A stretch of DNA of 17,606 nucleotides from H111-94 sp034436045. GTDB taxonomy: Bacteria > Chloroflexota > Ktedonobacteria > Ktedonobacterales > Ktedonobacteraceae. The stretch spans positions 1 to 17,606 of the forward strand of contig DAOTVZ010000093.1 of assembly GCA_034436045.1 (NCBI GenBank), given 5' to 3'. A model generated the notes under the pieces. That model had not been told where the DNA came from and searched no databases. It worked only from the letters and a program-made list of their open reading frames with translations. Shown piece by piece: positions 14,246 to 17,606 of the stretch; the stretch's first letter is position 1; the number at the start of each line of letters is the position of its first letter. The position numbers and the translations under genes are program-made.

Positions 14246-15169
14246 ATGATACTGAGGATACGACAGGCACTCTGGTTTGTGCCAGTAGTACTTATTTGTG
14301 TCTTACTGTTAAGCTCCTGTGGTGGCTTGACCAGTAGCAACGGAGGTTCAGCTTCAAAAGTCATTAAGGTGGTCGCGGCAGAGAATTTTTACGGCGATGT
14401 CGTTAATCAATTGGGAGGGAGCCATGTCGATGTGACAAGTATTCTCTCTGACCCAAACGTGGACCCGCATGAATATACTTCGAACGTGCAGACGGCGCTC
14501 AAGGTGAGTCAGGCAGACCTGGTAATTCAGAATGGTGATGGTTACGACGATTGGATGAACAAGTTGCTATCTGCTTCGCCCAATGCAAAGCGGATTGTAC
14601 TCACCGGTTTTGACCTGGCTACCTACCATTTGCCGGAAAACGAGCATGTCTGGTACAGTATTAACGATATGGTACCGATTGCACAAGGAATTACTAATGC
14701 TTTAAAGAAGCTAGACCCGACAGATGCTTCGACCTTTGATCACAGGCTAACGGCCTTCGAGCAATCGTTACAGCCCTTGCAGCAAAAGATTCAAGAGATT
14801 TATGCGAAGTATCATGGAACACCGGTCGCATTGACAGAGACGATTTATCTTTATCAAGCCACGCCGGAGGGGTTAGATGTGCTGACGCCGTTTGCTTTCA
14901 TGAAGGCCAACGCGGAGGGAATCGATCCCCCTGCTGATAGCGTGGTCGCCATCAATAACGAGATCGATCAAAGGCAGGTCAAGGTTTTGATCTATAACGA
15001 GCAGACGGTGACACCGATTACCACCAATGTACAGAATGAGGCGAAGCGGCAGCATATTCCGATTGTGCCTATCACAGAGACGATGCCTGCGGGCAAGACG
15101 TATCAGAGCTGGATGCTGGATCAATTGAATGTGCTGGAAGCGGCTTTGCAGCAAGGAACAGGAAAATAA
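14246..15169 (+). CDS. Metal ABC transporter substrate-binding lipoprotein (ZnuA/TroA type)
   Basis: This 307-residue cluster A-I solute-binding protein has a positively charged N-terminus, a hydrophobic segment (about 9-22) and a lipobox ending in C25 (LSSC), so it is membrane anchored. Predicted metal ligands are H75 in DPHEY, H134 in NEHVWYS, E198 in LTETI, where many homologues have His, and E278 in ITETMP. There is no His-rich loop of the E. coli ZnuA kind. The ITETMPAGKTYQSWMLDQL ending is typical of the TroA-like subgroup with Glu at the third ligand. ATG 14246 follows gggagg by 9 nt; an ATG at 14241 gives only a two-codon frame. The gene heads a binding protein-ATPase-permease operon with gaps of 12 and 21 nt. 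Zinc is favoured, manganese possible. Confidence 0.9.
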   Translation: MILRIRQALWFVPVVLICVLLLSSCGGLTSSNGGSASKVIKVVAAENFYGDVVNQLGGSHVDVTSILSDPNVDPHEYTSNVQTALKVSQADLVIQNGDGYDDWMNKLLSASPNAKRIVLTGFDLATYHLPENEHVWYSINDMVPIAQGITNALKKLDPTDASTFDHRLTAFEQSLQPLQQKIQEIYAKYHGTPVALTETIYLYQATPEGLDVLTPFAFMKANAEGIDPPADSVVAINNEIDQRQVKVLIYNEQTVTPITTNVQNEAKRQHIPIVPITETMPAGKTYQSWMLDQLNVLEAALQQGTGK

Positions 15170-15181
15170 CGAGGTCATAGT

Positions 15182-15952
15182 GTGACTACAGAACCAATTG
15201 TTAAAGTTGAGCATGCGCGTATCCGTCTGGGGGGACGTATCATTCTGGAGGATATAAACCTGACGGTATACGCGGGCGAGTTTGTCGCCGTGCTGGGGCC
15301 AAACGGCGCGGGCAAGTCCACGCTGCTCAAGAGCTTGCTCGGTTTGATTAAGCCGGAGGCCGGGACGATCTCGATTCTGGGGCGTCCGGCGCGGCGCGGC
15401 AACCCTGCTATCGGCTATGTGCCGCAGAAGCGCGTACTTGAGGGCGACCTGGCGTTGCGCGCACGCGATGTCGTGGGTTTCGGTCTCGACGGTCATCGCT
15501 GGGGCATCGGCTGGCCTGATGCGCGGCGTAAGGCTCTGATTGACAATGTGCTACGCGAGGTCGATGCGTTAGAACTGGCCGATGTGCCCATCGGAGAACT
15601 ATCGGGCGGCGAGCAGCAGCGCCTGTTAATTGCACAGGCCCTGCTGACTAATCCTCGCTTACTGCTCTTAGATGAGCCACTGGCAAATCTGGACCTCAAC
15701 CGTGAGCAAGAGATTGTGGCCCTGGTAGCCAGGGTGTGTCGTGAGCGCAATGTTGCCGTCATGCTGGTGACGCATGATATTAACCCGTTACTGTCTGTTA
15801 TAGATCGTGTGTTATATATTGCTAATGGACAGAGTGCTATCGGAACGCCGGATGAGGTGATCACAAGCCAGACACTTTCGCGGCTCTACGGTACGCCGGT
15901 TGAGGTTGTGCGCACGCTCAATCGTGTTTTTGTTGTTGGCGTAGAGACGTAG
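15182..15952 (+). CDS. Metal ABC transporter ATP-binding protein (ZnuC/MntB type)
   Basis: This 256-residue ABC ATPase has Walker A GPNGAGKST (39-47), the Q-loop region with GYVPQKR, the signature LSGGEQQR (140-147), Walker B LLLLDEP followed by the D-loop ANLD, and the switch histidine in VTHD. It energises metal import across the membrane. The start is GTG 15182, after gagg, 12 nt beyond the binding-protein stop. It is the only ATPase in the island, so it probably serves both the downstream permease and the divergent permease at 13133-13990. Its length and motifs are complete. Confidence 0.93.
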   Translation: MTTEPIVKVEHARIRLGGRIILEDINLTVYAGEFVAVLGPNGAGKSTLLKSLLGLIKPEAGTISILGRPARRGNPAIGYVPQKRVLEGDLALRARDVVGFGLDGHRWGIGWPDARRKALIDNVLREVDALELADVPIGELSGGEQQRLLIAQALLTNPRLLLLDEPLANLDLNREQEIVALVARVCRERNVAVMLVTHDINPLLSVIDRVLYIANGQSAIGTPDEVITSQTLSRLYGTPVEVVRTLNRVFVVGVET

Positions 15953-15973
15953 GGGAACGAGGGACTATCAACC

Positions 15974-16864
15974 ATGCTTGACATGCTTTCTATTACGTTT
16001 GTACAGAATGCGCTGCTCACGGGCACGTGTGTGGCCCTGGTTTCCGCTTTCATCGGCTACTTTCTGGTGGTGCGCCGTCTAACCTTCGCCGGTCACGCGC
16101 TTTCACACATAGGCTTTGCCGGTGCGGCAGGAGCGGTCTTGCTGGGTTTGCCACCGCTTGCTGGCCTGCTTGTGTTTACAACCGGAGCAGGCATCGGTAT
16201 CAGCCTGCTCAGCAAAGAATCGCGTGAGCGTGACCTGGCTATCGGTATTATATTAACCTTCGCGCTCGGCCTGGGCATTCTTTTCCTTTCCCTTTATGAG
16301 GGCTTTGCGGAGCGCGTCTATGCCATTCTGTTCGGCGATATTCTAGGTATCAGTCGCGGCGATGTTATTGCGACCGCTATCTTTAGCCTGCTAACCATGC
16401 TGGCGGTGCTGGCGCTGTTTCGTCCATTGCTGTTCAGTTCGTTCGATCCGCAGGTTGCCGAGGCGCGCGGGGTGCCGGTGCGCGCGCTCTCCGTTGGCTT
16501 TTTGCTGCTGCTGGCGATAACGGTTTCGATGTCGGTGCAGGTGGTCGGCGTACTGCTGGTCTTTACGCTGCTGGTTGGCCCGGCAGCGACCGCTATGCTG
16601 CTCATCAAGCGTCCGCTGGGAGCTATTCTGTTAGCTATGCTGTTAGGGGTATGTTATGTCTGGTTCGGCATGTTTCTTGCCATTGCTGTAGCTAACGGCA
16701 CCTGGCCGCCCAGCTTCTTTATCACCGCGCTCTCCTTTGGCGTCTATCTACCAGTGCGCCTGCTCGCGCCTTTATGGCACAAACGCCGCTTGCAGCAACC
16801 TGTGAGACACGAGCGCCAGCACATCGTTCGTGACGAAGATGTTATGCCAGAGCGTGTGTTTTAA
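15974..16864 (+). CDS. Metal ABC transporter permease (ABC-3 family), copy 2
   Basis: This 296-residue ABC-3 permease is closely similar in layout to copy 1. It has GYFLVVRRLTFAGHALSHIG near 26-45, FALGLGILF, FRPLLFSSFDPQVAEARGVP for ATPase coupling, and VQVVGVLLVFTLLVGPAATA. It has several hydrophobic segments and a charged cytoplasmic tail of about 25 residues (KRRLQQPVRHERQHIVRDED) that copy 1 lacks in this form. It starts 21 nt after the ATPase with a gaggga site, forming the last gene of the operon. Two permeases with one ATPase suggest a heterodimeric channel or two alternative importers. Confidence 0.9.
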   Translation: MLDMLSITFVQNALLTGTCVALVSAFIGYFLVVRRLTFAGHALSHIGFAGAAGAVLLGLPPLAGLLVFTTGAGIGISLLSKESRERDLAIGIILTFALGLGILFLSLYEGFAERVYAILFGDILGISRGDVIATAIFSLLTMLAVLALFRPLLFSSFDPQVAEARGVPVRALSVGFLLLLAITVSMSVQVVGVLLVFTLLVGPAATAMLLIKRPLGAILLAMLLGVCYVWFGMFLAIAVANGTWPPSFFITALSFGVYLPVRLLAPLWHKRRLQQPVRHERQHIVRDEDVMPERVF

Positions 16865-16878
16865 GCTGCGTTCATGCG

Positions 16879-16908
16879 TTCATATCCCCTGGTAAAATAT
16901 GGTACACT
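16879..16908 (+). promoter_or_regulatory. Possible promoter of the Uma2 gene
   Basis: TTCATA (16879-16884) and TACACT (16903-16908) are 18 bp apart, each about 4/6 of consensus, in the 89-bp gap before the Uma2 gene. Only moderately supported. Confidence 0.35.
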
Positions 16909-16953
16909 GGCAACGAGACAGAAGCCACTGTTGAGAATACTGAGGAGGGTTTC

Positions 16954-17606
16954 ATGGCAACGTTTTCGCGGCAAGATGACTTTGTTGAGCAGCCGGGCTG
17001 GTTCGGCAAGGACATGTCGGTAGAAGAATACCACAAATTGGAACAGCTCTCACCTGACCGCAAATATGAGTACATTTATGGCAAGGTGTATATGATGAGC
17101 GGAGGCACTGTGGGGCATGATCGTATCAGACGCAATATCGAGTCAACGCTGGATCGCCTTTTGCGTTCAGGGCCATGTGCGGTTTTTGGTGTTGATGTCC
17201 AGGTTCTGCTGGGAACAAAGAGGAATGGCAAAGCGCATTATGTCTTTCCTGACACAACGGTTTCGTGCAACACGGCTGATCAGCGGCGTGACAATACGCT
17301 AATCGAAGCGCCGCGTGTGGTTGTGGAGGTCTTATCTCCAGGTACCGAAACCAAAGATCGAGGCGTGAAATTCAAAGCCTATCAGCATTGCCCAACTATT
17401 CAGGAAATAGTCCTGGTCAATCAATACTTTCCCTCTGTCGAGGTCTGGCAGCGTAATGTGGAACACCCGGACAACCCCCATGCGTGGCTCCGTCGTCTCT
17501 ACTATGGCCCTGACGCAATAGTGGAGCTAACCAGCCTGAATATTCAGCTTGCGATGGAAGATATCTATCAGGGCCTGACTTTTGAGGAGGAAGAGGAGGA
17601 TAATGA
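16954..17606 (+). CDS. Uma2-family (DUF820) putative restriction endonuclease, 3' partial
   Basis: The frame from ATG 16954 is open to the window edge (217 codons) and ends in an acidic run EEEEEDN, so the stop is probably just outside. It shows the Uma2 layout: an N-terminal SVEEYHKLEQ and YEYIYGKVYMMSGG segment with VGHDRI, then FPDTTVSCN, the core VVVEVLSPGTETKDRGVKF followed by AYQH, and IQEIVLVNQY. The PD, E (of VEVLSP) and later K/Y residues correspond to the PD-(D/E)xK-type nuclease fold assigned to this family. The biological role is unclear; the family is abundant in cyanobacteria and Chloroflexota. ATG 16954 follows a strong aggaggg. No partner methylase is visible. Confidence 0.88.
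   Translation, partial: MATFSRQDDFVEQPGWFGKDMSVEEYHKLEQLSPDRKYEYIYGKVYMMSGGTVGHDRIRRNIESTLDRLLRSGPCAVFGVDVQVLLGTKRNGKAHYVFPDTTVSCNTADQRRDNTLIEAPRVVVEVLSPGTETKDRGVKFKAYQHCPTIQEIVLVNQYFPSVEVWQRNVEHPDNPHAWLRRLYYGPDAIVELTSLNIQLAMEDIYQGLTFEEEEEDN

Noticed and set aside
14241..14249. ATG-TTA-TGA mini-frame overlapping the binding-protein start
   Set aside because: Two codons only. It is most likely chance overlap next to the true ATG at 14246.

Overview
The window looks like a chromosomal segment of a Ktedonobacteria-type Chloroflexota. This is an inference from gene content and style: mid-range GC, dispersed short palindromes of the gggcgtgat...atcacgccc type, a Uma2-family nuclease gene, and soil-heterotroph metabolism. 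No rRNA, tRNA, CRISPR array or intact transposase was seen.

Layout. (1) 1-1012: palindromic repeats, a good promoter and a solo thuA (trehalose utilisation family), separated by a perfect 29-bp inverted repeat from a convergent MFS transporter gene (1105-2565, minus). (2) 2566-10327: a palindrome-rich divergent control region, then a plus-strand run with short gaps or overlaps: IclR regulator, three subunits of a molybdenum hydroxylase (2Fe-2S, Mo and FAD subunits), a PaaK-type CoA ligase and an NCS2 nucleobase-type permease. The FAD subunit carries the extra four-cysteine loop that in 4-hydroxybenzoyl-CoA reductase (HBCR) binds an additional [4Fe-4S] cluster. With a CoA ligase next door, the best reading is uptake of an aromatic acid, activation to an aryl-CoA, then reductive dehydroxylation or a related reaction, under IclR control. 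The substrate is not known, and the NCS2 permease keeps a purine-type substrate possible. (3) 10328-12476: a repeat half, a YhdH/YhfP-type quinone (acrylyl-CoA) reductase with a hairpin terminator, a decayed NAD-dependent epimerase remnant, and a DUF3891 gene. (4) 12558-16864: a zinc/manganese uptake island. A Fur-family (Zur-like) regulator and one ABC-3 permease are on the minus strand. A lipoprotein metal-binding protein, an ATPase and a second, paralogous permease are on the plus strand. A 19-bp palindrome sits in the shared promoter region, overlapping the -35 of the plus-strand promoter, and is the obvious operator. (5) 16954-end: a Uma2-family nuclease, open at the window edge.

The most unusual items are the HBCR-like enzyme locus in an apparently aerobic lineage, with Gln where molybdenum hydroxylases normally have the catalytic Glu, and a palindromic repeat inserted in frame in the CoA ligase, encoding a GDHKGRPY peptide.
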